A DNA stretch of 64,000 bases from contig NW_020194515.1 of NCBI RefSeq assembly GCF_002865645.1, forward strand, positions 620,001 through 684,000, read 5' to 3'. The translations under genes were made by a program, and so were the position numbers. Shown in pieces: positions 1 to 11,729 of the stretch (position 1 is its first letter; every line of letters starts with the position of its first letter). Below the pieces are notes generated by a model that ran no database searches, was not told the DNA's origin, and saw nothing but the letters and a program-made list of their open reading frames with translations. This DNA is from Hyaloscypha bicolor E (taxonomy: Eukaryota; Ascomycota; Leotiomycetes; Helotiales; Hyaloscyphaceae).

Positions 1-87
1 TACCCCTCCTCTCTCCCCGAAGACCAAAACAAAGAACAGAATCAAAACCAAGACGAAGACCGAGCAGCCTCTCGCGCTTCTCAATAA
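1..87 (+). CDS. possible 3' end of a gene cut by the window edge
   Basis: Frame 1 is open from the first base to a TAA at 85-87 and would give a 28-residue tail rich in Gln, Asn, Glu and Asp, followed by AT-rich sequence that could be a 3' untranslated region. The segment is too short to identify, and an open frame of this length can occur by chance. Confidence 0.25.
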   Translation, partial: YPSSLPEDQNKEQNQNQDEDRAASRASQ

Positions 88-2895
88 CCCACCCAGTACC
101 TTGTACATGAAAACAATCTCCTTTGTTGAAACTGTAATGTAAGAGTACCTGAAAATGAGAAGGAAGGAAAAAGGGGCACTTTCTTACGTTGGATACCCAC
201 ATACCCATTCATTGCGGCGTTTCTCGTGTTGTTAGCATAGCGTGCGAGCTTGCTTGCTGTAGTTAATTAGTGTTAATAAGTATATTAATGTAATCTTACA
301 CTTTACAAGATCACTTTGCTGCATCACCTATCTTGCATCTTGCCTCTTCTGTATAATAGGCCAAGTGGCCCTCTTTCATACTGAGCTCGGGGTGAATCAG
401 ATTTCTAAGGGCGGTCATAAGTGGTGTTGGTAGGACACGACACAATGCAGATGGGGGGCCTTAGCGATTTTTCTGTTCAAACTCAAGTCAAAGGAGCTCC
501 AGCCTCTGATCGAAACCGAATGTTGGGTGACGGGTGGTGACGCCACCAGAGAGGAAGGAACGGAAGTCTCCAGGAACTACAACACCAACTAGAAGATACC
601 CTGTCAGCCACCCGCGCTTTAATGGAAAACCCAGACAACCTGAACGCTATATGACCTGCACCAAATTTCTCTTTTGTGCTTTGGATGGCTTCTGGGAGGG
701 CTTTGGTAACGCAGATTCAGAGGGTATCCAGAGACTGAATAGAATTGTTGTCAATAAATGCATTTCATCCCATTCCATCCTCTTTGTTGTCAAGTTCCAC
801 CACACGGCCAATTTCGCCGTCTTTATGTAGGAACTTCCTCCCCAGTGCCGAGAATGTGGCTCTCTTACCTCCAAGTACAGTAGCAAAAATCGGGTAGAGC
901 TCATAGGCTTTCCAGAGCCCCATATCACTCAGTGGGTTATGGCCGATGTCTCGTTTGGCCATGTATTCTTTGTAGGTGGCTCTCGTGATGTAGTTATTTC
1001 TTTCGTTTAATAGTGGTCGGATATTTATATCCATTTATTGCCTTTCCTAGTTTGTCTCAATGACATCTCCTGGCAGATCTCGCTATCTTCCCTCGATGGA
1101 ACCCTGTCAACTTCCCTTATGCGTTTGTTCTTCTATTCTTGTCATATTTATCACTTGCCAAGTCGTTTGCAAAGCTTTGGGCTTATATATAGCACGGAAA
1201 TGTGGGTGACAATCCAACGAAAAACTCTCCCGCGACATCTGGAAGAGAGTGTGAGATGCATACTCGAGCGCAGTCAATACATTGGGATTTGACTGCAAAG
1301 ACATATTCCAGGCTTGAAAACTTTACCAACAGTCATCTATCAGGGGAGGATCTTTGGGGTGTAAGAACTGAGAGCGTCTATCTAACAACCGGATGAGAGC
1401 TTCTGTCAATATTCCCTGCCTTCAAAGTGTCTTCAAGGTTTGTTGTCAATTTTCGCCTTCCCTCGGTCTTTACTCCTCCCCTCTTGGAAGCATGTTCTTA
1501 TAGGAAGTGTGACAGCAGGATCTATGCAATGGTCAAAGGCTCAAAGTTCAATGAATCTCATGTATTAAAAATACTAAGCTAGAGAGCAAAGAAGAGAGAA
1601 ATGCATTGACCTTTAGTATTGTTTTGCCTATACCTTCTGGCTTAGTTCTGTTTCAGACCTGTTTCCTGATTCCTTTCTATTCCCGGCAGATCATGCAATT
1701 ATGCCAGCCGTCACAGGAAGAATATATATCCATTGTGGCTTCCGGTCCCACCACGTCTGCACGCGAGGCAACTAGAAAAATTCAGCAAGCTGGCGAGAGA
1801 TGCAAAATATCCACATAGAGTTGTGACGGAGGAGCAAGCGTTTTGATTTATTCATATACTCAGAATGGGCGGTTGTCGCCAACTGGGCAGAGAAAGTTAT
1901 TGGGAATGAGACATCCTTGAAAGCGGACTTATAAAATTCACACTAGCAGACTTCGTCCCTGTTTGGGCCTGGCCGTTATGCTCTTCCAAGTGAGGGGAGA
2001 TATATCTGACAGAAGAGGAGCAACCAGCTGCAATGCTTTCCTCAAAGACGGTACGCCCCAGAGTATGACGGCAAAGGATCAGCCTTTGTACTCACAAGTG
2101 GTGCTCTCCATTGATGATGGCGCTTCAACTCACACAGTTATCCTACTCCTATCATAGGTTTAGTACTCTTCCACTCAGCAATTTTGGGATTGAGACGATC
2201 GGGGGCGTGACAACAGATTTTCAGTGACCGGACCAAAGCTGCTCCTAGGGGAGCGTGTTTTCATCTTATTTCCTTTGGAAAGTTGTTGTCGGGTTTTATC
2301 TTACTGTCAACTCATCTGCCTAACATCTAGGATGTCGTATAGCATGTCGTGCAGCATCGTTCCGATATTATTCCTCCCACACGTATCGCGCTACCTACCC
2401 CAAGCTCGAATATTTATTCACAGATGTGGACCGTCTCGAGACCTGTCCATCCTTCCATGGGAAGTCTGATTTATGGGTACCTTTTGTGTTACTCGCACCC
2501 TTGTGTGAGATGCTCGGCTTTTATCGTCGAGTGCGAAGGCCTTTTGAGCGGCTAAACTTACCTCATTGGGTGAAGCGTCTGAAGGTGAAGCGGTCGTTGT
2601 GCCTGACTCCCCCCCCCTAGGTAGATTACTAGCTGAAGTTTTATTATACAAAAGAATTTCGTGCAGTTCTCGCCTAGCTCTTACTATTCCAAGAATTTTG
2701 TTATATATAATCTTCTATAATCGAGTAAATGGTTAGTGTTTCTAGTGCCATATTTCCTTCAAACCCGGGTACATTCACATTCTTGTCTTTGTATTGTGGT
2801 AGTGAATGCTATTCCGACCTCGGTCACGTCCGCTAGGATCAACTTTTTGACAATTCATATTAAGCAGTAAATTAAATACTCAAACTCACTCAAAC
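88..2895. other. gene-poor stretch, no supported gene
   Basis: Only short scattered open frames are present on both strands, none with a recognisable domain or a splice pattern that extends it. Base composition is close to neutral to AT-rich, in contrast with the GC-rich gene that begins at 2896. A short direct repeat of a 10-base unit (caaactcact, about two and a half copies) lies at 2880-2902, at the 3' end of that gene. I see no transposon ends. Confidence 0.5.
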
Positions 2896-5800
2896 TCACT
2901 CAATTTCATACGCAATTGGAACGCATTCCTCGCCATCACGGTTCACGCAGACGTTTAGAGTGCGCCCCGAGCTCTTGCAGCCTTCTAACAGCTCCTTAAC
3001 CCGGCACCCGGGCCTAACGCAAAAGTGCATTTCCTTGCACTTCTCGTCATCGTCCTTGACCTCGACCTCGACGTCGTCAGCAGCGGTGTGCTCGGATTCC
3101 TTCAAGCACCACCACTGGTGCTTAGACCGCCGCGGGGACAGCCGGAGGCCGAAGCCCACCAGATCGCCGTGCGCGTCAAACGCCAGCCGGCATACCTTAC
3201 CCATGAATGTCCTGCACTTGCAATGATCCCCGCGGCCCTTGCCACAGTGGTCGTGACAATGGCACCCGTGGTGGCCGTGGCCGCCAGAGCCACAGCCGGT
3301 CGGGTCGCCATCGGGACTTCCCTTAACCTGGCCTGGGTCGCCGCCGAAGCCGCTGACCCGTCCGCTCACCTGCTGCTCGTAGCGCTGAAGGACAGGGTAC
3401 CAACGGCTCGTGGCGGGGACAACCGTCAGCTTCCACCGCAGCCAGGACAGGAGCCTCTGCTCCGGGAAGAGGAGCGCCTCCTTGTGGCTGACGACTATAG
3501 AGATTTGGAACGCGCCCGTCGCCTGCCTCCAGTAGTAAGTGATCGATTCTTCTGATGAACTTAGGGACAGGGCAAGTTTAGGGGGATCTGGTGGCGGCAC
3601 CGTCATCGCCTTCTTCATAGTCGTTTGCTGAATCGAAATGTTGTAGTGCTGGCCCGCCTTGATCCCGGCCGGCAGGTCGACCGTTAGGAGCCCGGCGAAG
3701 CGTACCGAGCCCGGCGGAAGAGGAACCAAGGTCACAGAGCCGGGCTCGGCGGGACACCCCAGCGTGTGCTCATCGACGACCGACAGCGCCGCGAACGGAT
3801 CGTATAGCGCCGCGGCGAGGGCAACAATGTCGCTGGCCGAGATCCCGGGAAGGTACAAATCGCCCACGCTGCCCCGTGGTGTATTGCCCCAGGAGATGAC
3901 GAGGACGTCCGGCTGGACCGCGTTTATCGGTGACGCGAGGACGTCAAAGGGATGCGGCATACGACGCGAGTCGAACTCTCCGGGATTGGGGCCGTCGATC
4001 CAGGCAATGTTCCGCTGCGCGAGCTTGTCCGAGTTCGACGTGTCGGCCCAGGGTGGGATGGGCGTGTCGTCGCAGCGGATCTCGGCAATGAGGCACTGGT
4101 GTGGCGCCTTCACGAAGGCCTCGCTCAGCGACAGCAGCGAGCCGCCAAACGGGCCGTCGATGTTGGCAGCCGGCACGGAAGCCGGCAACCACTTCTGCGC
4201 CGGCTGGTTCAGGTCGAGCCAGCAGCCGAAGAAGGTGTCCACCTCGGTTCCCGGATTGACATTGATGTCGTGGACGTTGGGCGGGTCGGTCTGCGAGCTC
4301 ATGTTGACGGGCACGTAGGCGTTGGTGTTCGCGTTGAAGTTGATCCGCGGGGTAGCGAAGCATGGCACCGTGACGTACTCGCCGTCCTGCACGCCGAGAA
4401 GGGGCAGCTTGGTGCCGTTCAGCGCGCCGTCGCTGTAGAAGCGGTATGCCGTGGCGGTGTTGAAGTTGGATGCTGTGGTCTGCGCGTTCATCAGTCGGAA
4501 GAAGACCCGGACGGATTTAGCCACAGCACCGGCTATGTTCCCGAGTAGCCTGACCCGAGCAATTGCGAAGTTGAAGACAGCGTTGCCATTCTTGTCCTTG
4601 GGGAGGAACTCGAGCGCGGACTTCTCTTCGTCCTGTGTCAGGTTGTCGAAGGACTCGACGCCGACCGTCCCACCGCCGGCGGTCAGGTTCTGGATGACGG
4701 AGGCGATGAACCCGGGCGCATCAGTGGGATTGCTCGACATAGCGGCCCCGAAGCGGTTGGCGGTAGAAGGAACTGTAACCTTGATGAAACGAAGGTCGAA
4801 GCTGAGCCAGGAAGGGAACGAAGTCGGATTGTTCGGGTTGAGGTTCTCGAATCGCGGGTTTTCTCCTGCAGAAATGACGATGTTGGCCCTGGCAGAAATC
4901 GTGACAGTGCCAACAGTCAGGGAAGCGTCGATAGTGATAAACGCAGATTGGTCGGGATTCAGTGCATTAACCGCGTTCGCAGAACCAAAGTTGATGGTGT
5001 AGGGAACGAGGAAGACTTGAGGGTCGCTCTGGAATGAGGCGTCGGTGGGCAGAATCGGCGCCGGCCCGAAGACGACCGAGGGCAGGTTGCCATTGATGGT
5101 ATTGATCTGGGCTGCCGTCAGGTTGTTGGGAGCATTCAGCGACTCGTCGAAGCTTGGGGTCATGGTGATAGGCGGATTAGGCGCCTTTTGCAGGTCGCTG
5201 GCCTTGGTGAGGTTGAGGCTCTCGTTCGTAAAACCCTGAACCTGGATCCAGAATGCAGTTGGGTATGAGGTTGCGTTCGTGATGTCGTCTTTCGAGAACG
5301 ACGACTTGCCCATGCTAAACTGGAGAGATCGCGCCCATGGCTGGTACTGGCAGTCGGCACCTGATGCAGGACAATTGCCGGCACCATCAGGTTTAACGAT
5401 GGCGCAGATGTAGTAGGCGTAGGTAAAACCGCCCGGGGGAGAATTGTTGTTGGAGCCCAGGTAGTTGTTCGCAGCATCGAAGTAGAGGCGGAAGAGGTTG
5501 TGGCAGTTCAAGTCGCAAGGGTCGCACACCTCCGGATTTGCATGGTCAACTTTCGGGTCAACAATCAGTTCGGCAATCTCGTGACTGACTACCATGGCGT
5601 AGCAATCCTCGGCGTCACTGAGCTGAAAGGGCTGCGGCGGACTAGTATTGGACCAAGTTCCTGCCACAATCCAGGGAATATCGGCCATGTCATGGTATCC
5701 CGAATTCTCGCCAATATCTTTTCCAGAGATGCCATTCGGGACGGGGATGAAGATGGCTGAATCTTCTGGCAGACTGTTGATCTGCTTGAGGTTGTTCACC

Positions 5801-6339
5801 TAACCGGCCAGCTGGCTGTTGCCGATGCTTGCACTCGAGATATTGACCGAGTAGGTGAGGATTTGCGGCGACACGGACCACTGGTTGGGCCCGTATTGGG
5901 CGCAGTAAGACGAGATTGGGGTCTGAGCCAGCGTTGCATATCTGACCATCATCTTCATGTCGTCGTCTCCCACCTTCAAGGCGGGAAGTGTTGACGCAAC
6001 GGTGAAGCTGACTTGAGCAAAGAAAATGGTGCCTGAGAAGAGAGGTGCGCCATTTCTGGTAGCTGTGAACCTGGGAACCGAGAGCTTGTTCGTCCTGAGG
6101 AAGCTCGCCACTGCTGGGTGGTCGGTGAGCAGCGAAGAGTGGTGATCGAGGCGGTGGAGAATACGGAGGATGTTCATAGGGATGCCGTGCTCTCCGTCCT
6201 CACTAAAGAGGTGCGGGGCGGCCTCGCGAAGCTGTTTCTCATTCTTGTGCGTCCTGTTGAAACAACGAAAGGTGGCTTTCTTTTCTCCGCCGCAGCCGCA
6301 ACCGCAGTCTTGGGGGTTGGAGTTGGAGTCGCTCTTCAT
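2896..6339 (-). pseudogene. large metallopeptidase-like protein of bacterial type, interrupted by one in-frame TAG
   Basis: Read on the minus strand, one frame runs from the ATG at 6339 to the stop at 2896 (1,147 positions) and is broken only by a TAG at 5800-5802 (position 180). Reading through that stop gives one coherent protein. Just after it comes an HExxE motif (HEIAE, about position 253) followed by DP and a Cys-rich NPEVCDPCD segment; this looks like a zincin-type active site, so peptidase activity is inferred. The N-terminus has a CGCGCGG cluster and a His/Cys-rich stretch lies near 1013-1047, both plausible metal-binding sites. No introns are needed. The coding sequence is clearly GC-richer than its flanks, and the protein resembles long hypothetical proteins I recall from bacteria, so horizontal origin is possible. 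The stop may be a nonsense mutation (TGG to TAG would restore Trp) or be corrected in RNA. A splice removing it is not convincing: a 48-base GT-AG candidate lacks a branch site. Confidence 0.7.
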
Positions 6340-8282
6340 TGTTCAGGAATCAGGATGATGCCTAGCGGTGGGGATCAATATCCTAGGAGCACCCGGTCAT
6401 TTATGTAATTTGCGGACGGGCTATCCTGACCTTGGATCTCCTGATCTTCTGAGCTGCTCCTAAGACATTGCGTCTCCAGCAGCACCATGGATAGCAAAGT
6501 CTGGGGTGCACAGCTTTGGCTCGACAAATGACATAGACAATTGGTGAGTATTTGCCAAACTCAGGATTCGGTCTTGCGAAATCCTTCAGCTCCTACTCGG
6601 TGAGACATTGGCTCTCAGCCCTAAAGCCATTTCTGACTTATTTTTTCTGGGCAGGGTGCATGAGGGCATTCCCAGCCTTATTGAGCTGACCACCCACAAT
6701 GCATCTCGGCCCTCTGAAAGTTTGTGGTTCTCTCCCAACATCACGCACGACGCCAGGCTGAGACCTTCACACAAGCCATGGCTTCCTCCAACGATCGGGT
6801 ATTTCTGGTTGGCCCAAATCTATCTGGTGACCACGTCTTGGCATAAGGCTGAAGCGGCTGTTTGGAACGTGCCGTGGGGAGCAGCAGGACTCATGCTGCA
6901 GAGATCCGGCGGTGAAAAAGACCGGGAGGAGAGCGTGAATCCGAATGGAAAGGCATCATGGGCGATACGAGATGGCTGAGACTCCGGAAGAGTCACGGGT
7001 GGTATGATGGGAATTTACCGTCTTATGAGTCGATCTGGCTTTTTGATGCCCTCCTCGAAACTTCCAACTTCCAACAGTCCACCAATTCAGGATCGTATCC
7101 ACTGTATCAAGCCCTTGTGATTCAAGCCAAAGTCCTTCGCCGGGTCGTCACCTGTCAGTCGTGGACCGCAGCGACACAGGTTATGATATTGGTTAATTGA
7201 GGAGCAGAAGCAGAGCTTTCTGGAGGAGGATAGTCGAGAATGAAAAAGCTAGGCCCAATTAGGCACCCTAATCTGCATCTACACGTGACTACCAGCCGTT
7301 TCCAATACATTTCCGTCGGTCTCAGAACTTCACCTTTACTGTAAATATTCGTCCAAATCCCCGTATTCCGGAATCCATTGACTAGTACGCCATTGGTCTG
7401 CAAGGCTTACCTGGCCAGCGAATTGATGGAAAGTCCTCCCTGCCTTCGCAGTCACTCCACAGTCACCTGTTTCTTTATGCAGAACAGCAAACCTCACATC
7501 TCACATCTCACCGACGCCACTCCTTCTCAAATGTAACACAGTACAGGATGGCCAATGGCGCCAGCCATCGTCAGTCGGTTGCGACCTTTCGTGGTGCGTG
7601 CTATGGCGAAGCTGAACCTGCAGCTCATCCATTGCTGCCCTAGACCTAGCTCAATCGAGCATGGTCAGACCTTCGGAGACCTCTGACGGAGCACTCCAGC
7701 GAGGCTCTCTCTACAATTGTAGCTCCCGAAACAATTTGCGATTGAACCTGTGTTCGCCGTAATTTTCAAGCTTCATGCTTTTGCGTGTCATGTTTTGTGG
7801 GTGCTGCAGTGCTTGTCAACCTTTTTTCAACTTCTCGTCATTAACCTTCCCGGAGCACTTCCCTGCTACCAATAGAGCTCAGTTGAGAAGAAGAAGAAAA
7901 CTGAGAGCATCTCAATTTCATCCGTGCCCCTTTCTAGTGCAAACCTCCCAGATTCCTGAAAAGTTGAGCCAAGCTAATAACGTGATTGTAACAATTGGAA
8001 ACTTGGAAACCGTTTAGTTTGGTCCTGGATCCACGGCTTGAAACATTTTAGTTCCCATAGATATGGATGCATTTGCCTCACAACGAATCTGGCAGGTGAT
8101 CCAAAACACACATCCCGGATATGTCCTGTGACGGATTATACAGGACTGAGACTGAAAACGCTGTTCTTCAGCACCATAACCTGGATCATGTAGATCTCCA
8201 CAAGTCAACACCAGCAAAGTTCAAGAGTCCAACAGTAGCGTCGATCTGCCCCTGGACGGTAGCCGTGGAATGATACCCAACC
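6340..8282. other. intergenic, nothing recognised
   Basis: Short open frames only, on both strands, with no domain resemblance. The part next to 6339 would contain the promoter of the minus-strand metallopeptidase-like gene. No repeats or RNA genes were recognised. Confidence 0.45.
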
Positions 8283-9698
8283 TTGGTTCCCGTCAGTTAC
8301 CCCCTTCCTGCGTCTAGTACATCGGAACTAATAATAGATAGGCTCTACATGGAGTGGGAAGTTCTGTACATCCATTTGGAGAGAGAGAAATGGAAATTAG
8401 AGACATTCAACTCAGGAGTTCCAGCCCATGAAGTGGTGAGGTACAAAATCGATGACGACCTCAACGCGAACTCAAATAACCAGAAGGACCAGCGAATTAT
8501 TTCCGGCCGCACTCCTGTTTTTCCGCAACAAATCTTCTCCCTCGAGAGCATGATTGCGGCACTCCCAATTACTAAGGAGGTCAGAGACATCTACGGTCTG
8601 AAGGACGAGGAAGCTTCAGCCCTACATGACAACATCAACCAAATGCAATATATCGCGGGCTCTTGAGAATCCCAAAACTGCTCCTACACTTTTGCCAAAT
8701 TTTATCTATCGTGACCCGGATCCAATTACTCGACCCTCCGCAGTTGCTGATCCTAAGCAGCCGTCAATCCCTCTTACGACAACGGGACAGGAGGCACTTT
8801 CGTGGTTCTTCCAACTGAATCCCAGTATCAATCAGGACATGAAGCTGAATACTTCTTGTGTTTGACCAGATCCAGCGAGTTCCACAGCATTCGGGCCTGT
8901 TAATGATTGGGTATAGCTCCTCTTCTCTATTTCAAGCCTGAAAAGGACCACCCTTTTGCTAACAATTGTGTGGGAACAACCGATCTGGGGTTGGGTTATC
9001 ATCAATTACGCGAATTATGGCCTGCAATTCTTCCTCCCCGATGGTACTGTCTACACTGAGGTCCGAATCGGTGGCCCAGCCGGGAGCCCTTCGAGAAGCC
9101 GCCCGCCGTCGTGCCGGGGGAAAACAAGAACAAACAACTGGACCAGCTAATATCTTCATTTACTGACTTCCCCAAGATCCGCACCTATTTCACTGACCAG
9201 CTCTTCCCGAATAACACAGACCTACGCCAACTCGTCTCCGAAACCTCTCCGGTCGGTTTCGGACAGCCGCTGGTTCCGATGTGGATGGATTCCTCTGCTC
9301 CCTTCGACGAAGCAAATAAGAACTTCCGACTAGCAGCTACGCTCGTTGACCCCTTCACTCCAATCCATGCATACACGCCTATTCTCCCCATCGCGTCACT
9401 TAAATTACCTTCATGGACTATCCAGAATGCATGTCAGAAAGTGACTGCGTTCTTCCACCTCGGCCCGATATTGATGACGAGCGATGTGCCAACGAAGTAT
9501 CGGGGGAATTTCCAGGCGAAACAGGTCATTGACCCGAGCGAATTGGCAAAGCCCGTTTCGGATGGGCGGACGGCGAAGTTGCCAATTAGTTACAAGGCGC
9601 TCTGGAGATGGTTGCAGCCTTATGATAAGGTATATATTCTCGCGCCTCCTTCATCCTTCGCGCCGATTGGGCTTGTCTTTCTCCCCCTTAATACCTAA
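8283..9698 (+). pseudogene. frameshifted relic of a large bacterial-type hypothetical protein
   Basis: Consecutive protein-like segments lie in different frames: 8283-8660 (ending near NINQMQYIA), about 8655-8865 (RALENPKTAPTLLPNF and on), about 8960-9085 (GWVIINYANYGLQFFLPDGT then EVRIGGPAG), and about 9080-9698 (FEKPPAVVPGENKNK and on, with SLKLPSWTIQNACQKVTAFF). The change of frame near 9080 falls inside continuous protein-like sequence with no intron signals, so it is best explained by an indel; another shift lies near 8655. The recovered segments resemble the C-terminal half of large hypothetical proteins that I recall from bacteria and some fungi; the function is unknown to me. The last segment continues into a normal stop at 9698. 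It lies near the metallopeptidase-like gene of similar apparent origin. Confidence 0.6.
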
Positions 9699-10149
9699 AT
9701 GGTGTTGAACAGGCATGAATTCATGTTCTGAAGGATAGTGTTGCTGACAAGTTGATATTTGGATGACAAAGGTGTCCCAAGGCACCATCTTCGATGGCTA
9801 TGCTTTAGGAGAAGACGACGGGAAGCGCTGATTGGCGGGATAAAGGGAGATCCAGCATATTGGGCAGTCAGGATACATTCGTGGTACAGTCTATTCTGAC
9901 CTTCGGCTGGAATGCACATTACGGTATCGAAATGACAAAACGCAACGAGAATGCTTGATGGAGAAGGATACGAAGTGACATTGTTTAGTCAACACTTCCG
10001 GTGGCTCACGTCGCAGTGCTTGCCCAAGCTGATCCAGTCAGCGAACACGAGTTGCACTTCGAACCCAAGTATTATAAGAACCTCTTCTCCCCGCTCTTCA
10101 TTTTCCAAGAAATCAAAATCTTCAAACCCAAAATCTACATCTCTAGGTC

Positions 10150-10710
10150 ATGAAACACAACGTAACAATGGCAACACCCACCTTCGCCAACCCAGGCAAG
10201 ACAGTCATCAAGCCCATCAGTCTCGCCCACGTATTCCTCAAGACCGAGCCCTCCAAGATGCAGATAATGGAGGCCTATTACCAAACCTTCTTCTCAGCCA
10301 CAATCCAATACGAAAACGACATGCTCTGCTTCCTGGCCTAGGACGAAAAGCACCACCGCATCGCCATCGCCGGCCTGCCTGGCAGTGTTCCCAAAGATCC
10401 AAACGCAGCTGGCCTCTTCCACTTCGCATTCATATTCAACTCGCTCACGGACCTTGCCCTTGCATACCGTCAACGTCTCGCCCATGGCTTAGAGCCATAT
10501 TGGTGCGTTAACCATGGTCCGACGACGAGTATCTACTATCACGATCCGGATGGAAATGATATCGAGACCCAGGTTGACAATTTCAATACGATTGAGGAGG
10601 CGAATGAGTTTCTCAAGAGTCCGTTCTTTGCAGAGAATCCGATAGGGAGGAACTTTGATCCAGAGGAGCTGATTAGGAGGTTGGAGGCGGGTTATCAAGA
10701 CGAGGGTTGA
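10150..10710 (+). pseudogene. VOC-fold (glyoxalase / extradiol dioxygenase superfamily) protein with one in-frame TAG
   Basis: A single frame from ATG 10150 to TGA 10708-10710 (186 positions) is broken only by TAG at 10339-10341 (position 64). Downstream of the stop the frame continues into a typical second half of a vicinal-oxygen-chelate domain. Likely metal ligands are the His of SLAHVFLKT near the start, the His of GLFHFAF, and the Glu of GNDIETQ, a spacing seen in catechol 2,3-dioxygenase-like proteins; HDPDGN before the Glu is also characteristic. The substrate cannot be told. The residue before DEKHHRIAI is usually Tyr in relatives I remember, so the stop may replace Tyr, Gln or Trp. 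With only this one defect it is either a very young pseudogene or a gene rescued at the RNA level. A start at the second ATG (10168) is possible. Confidence 0.7.
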
Positions 10711-10841
10711 GAGGGGTCCGAGGCTACTTCCGATTGTGAATGCTGAGGGGAAGGTTGTTGGATGATGGCCAAGTGGAATGGCGACGAGAATTAGATGTGT
10801 TCGAGATCTGTGTCTGCATTTGATTGTCTAGCGAGTTTCTT

Positions 10842-11100
10842 GGAATAGTCATATCTCGTTCGTTCGAATTGGTCCGTAAGTCGTTGGAATATTAAAGTTC
10901 TGCGTTCCTCAAAAATCCCAAGACTTCTTGGACCATCCAAGCCCTGTCCTTTCCACACGTCCCCGGAGATCTTAGAACATTCGATCGCTGTTTCGCCCAA
11001 AGGGACCATGAATACTTGAACAGCTGAGTTTCGTCCCTTCCCAATGTCCCGAATGACTTGGAACACTGAAGTCCCGTACTAGAGCTCGTTTCTTGAATTC
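10842..11100. repeat. degenerate tandem repeat, unit about 42-46 bases, five to six copies
   Basis: The motif CTTGGAACA followed by roughly 34 bases containing TCC..TCCC recurs at about 10842, 10885, 10937, 10979, 11019 and 11061 with many substitutions, most visibly as CTTGGAA, GTTGGAA, CTTGGAC, TTAGAAC, CTTGAAC and CTTGGAA. Copies differ enough that the array must be old. Both minus-strand open frames through it show a matching repeat of about 14-15 residues, but neither looks like a functional protein. Confidence 0.55.
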
Positions 11101-11729
11101 CATATCTTGCAGTCAACTACGATAAGCTGGGAGAGAACCACGTGGTGTTGGAATAGAGATAGAACTGGCGAGGGGGAAATTTTGCCACTTGGCAGAGAAT
11201 ACAATCCAGATCACGCACAAAATACTCACAACAGCAGGCACAGTTTGAAAATCTGGAATGTAACATCGCTATTTTTCTGCTTTTGCTAAAGCAACTAAAC
11301 GTTGCAACAGCGCTGGCGACGCCCAGCCAAACTGCTGCCACGAATCATGTCTCCCAAGCGCCAAAGAATGCCATCGCATACCAATTTAATATCCTACATC
11401 CATCGACAATCGTAAAGAAGCCTGTCTTATCTAGAAAACCGGCAGAGGCCAGTGCGGGTATAGCTATCCATCCATCCACCCTTCCAGACCCAACCCGCCA
11501 ACAAGAGCTACCACAAAAATGTTGTATTCGTAATTTTTCCATTAAAAGAGCGGATTCGCCAAGTGCCAGCCTCCTGGCATGGTAATGAAAGTTGGAAATA
11601 ACGTTGCGTGTCGCGCTGAGCTTTTTTGTATCTAAATGCGTCGATAATGGGAGCGCGATCCACTGTACAGAAACGGAGGAAGAAAAACGACTGATGCGTG
11701 ACTGAAGGAGATGGCTTTGAACGGCCGGC

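Noticed and set aside
3025..4548. Long plus-strand frames opposite the metallopeptidase-like gene
   Set aside because: They are shadows caused by GC-rich codon third positions of the minus-strand gene.
5800..5880. Intron that would remove the TAG in the metallopeptidase-like gene
   Set aside because: A 48-base GT-AG segment ending GGTTAG keeps frame but has no branch site and would delete sequence that looks like conserved protein.
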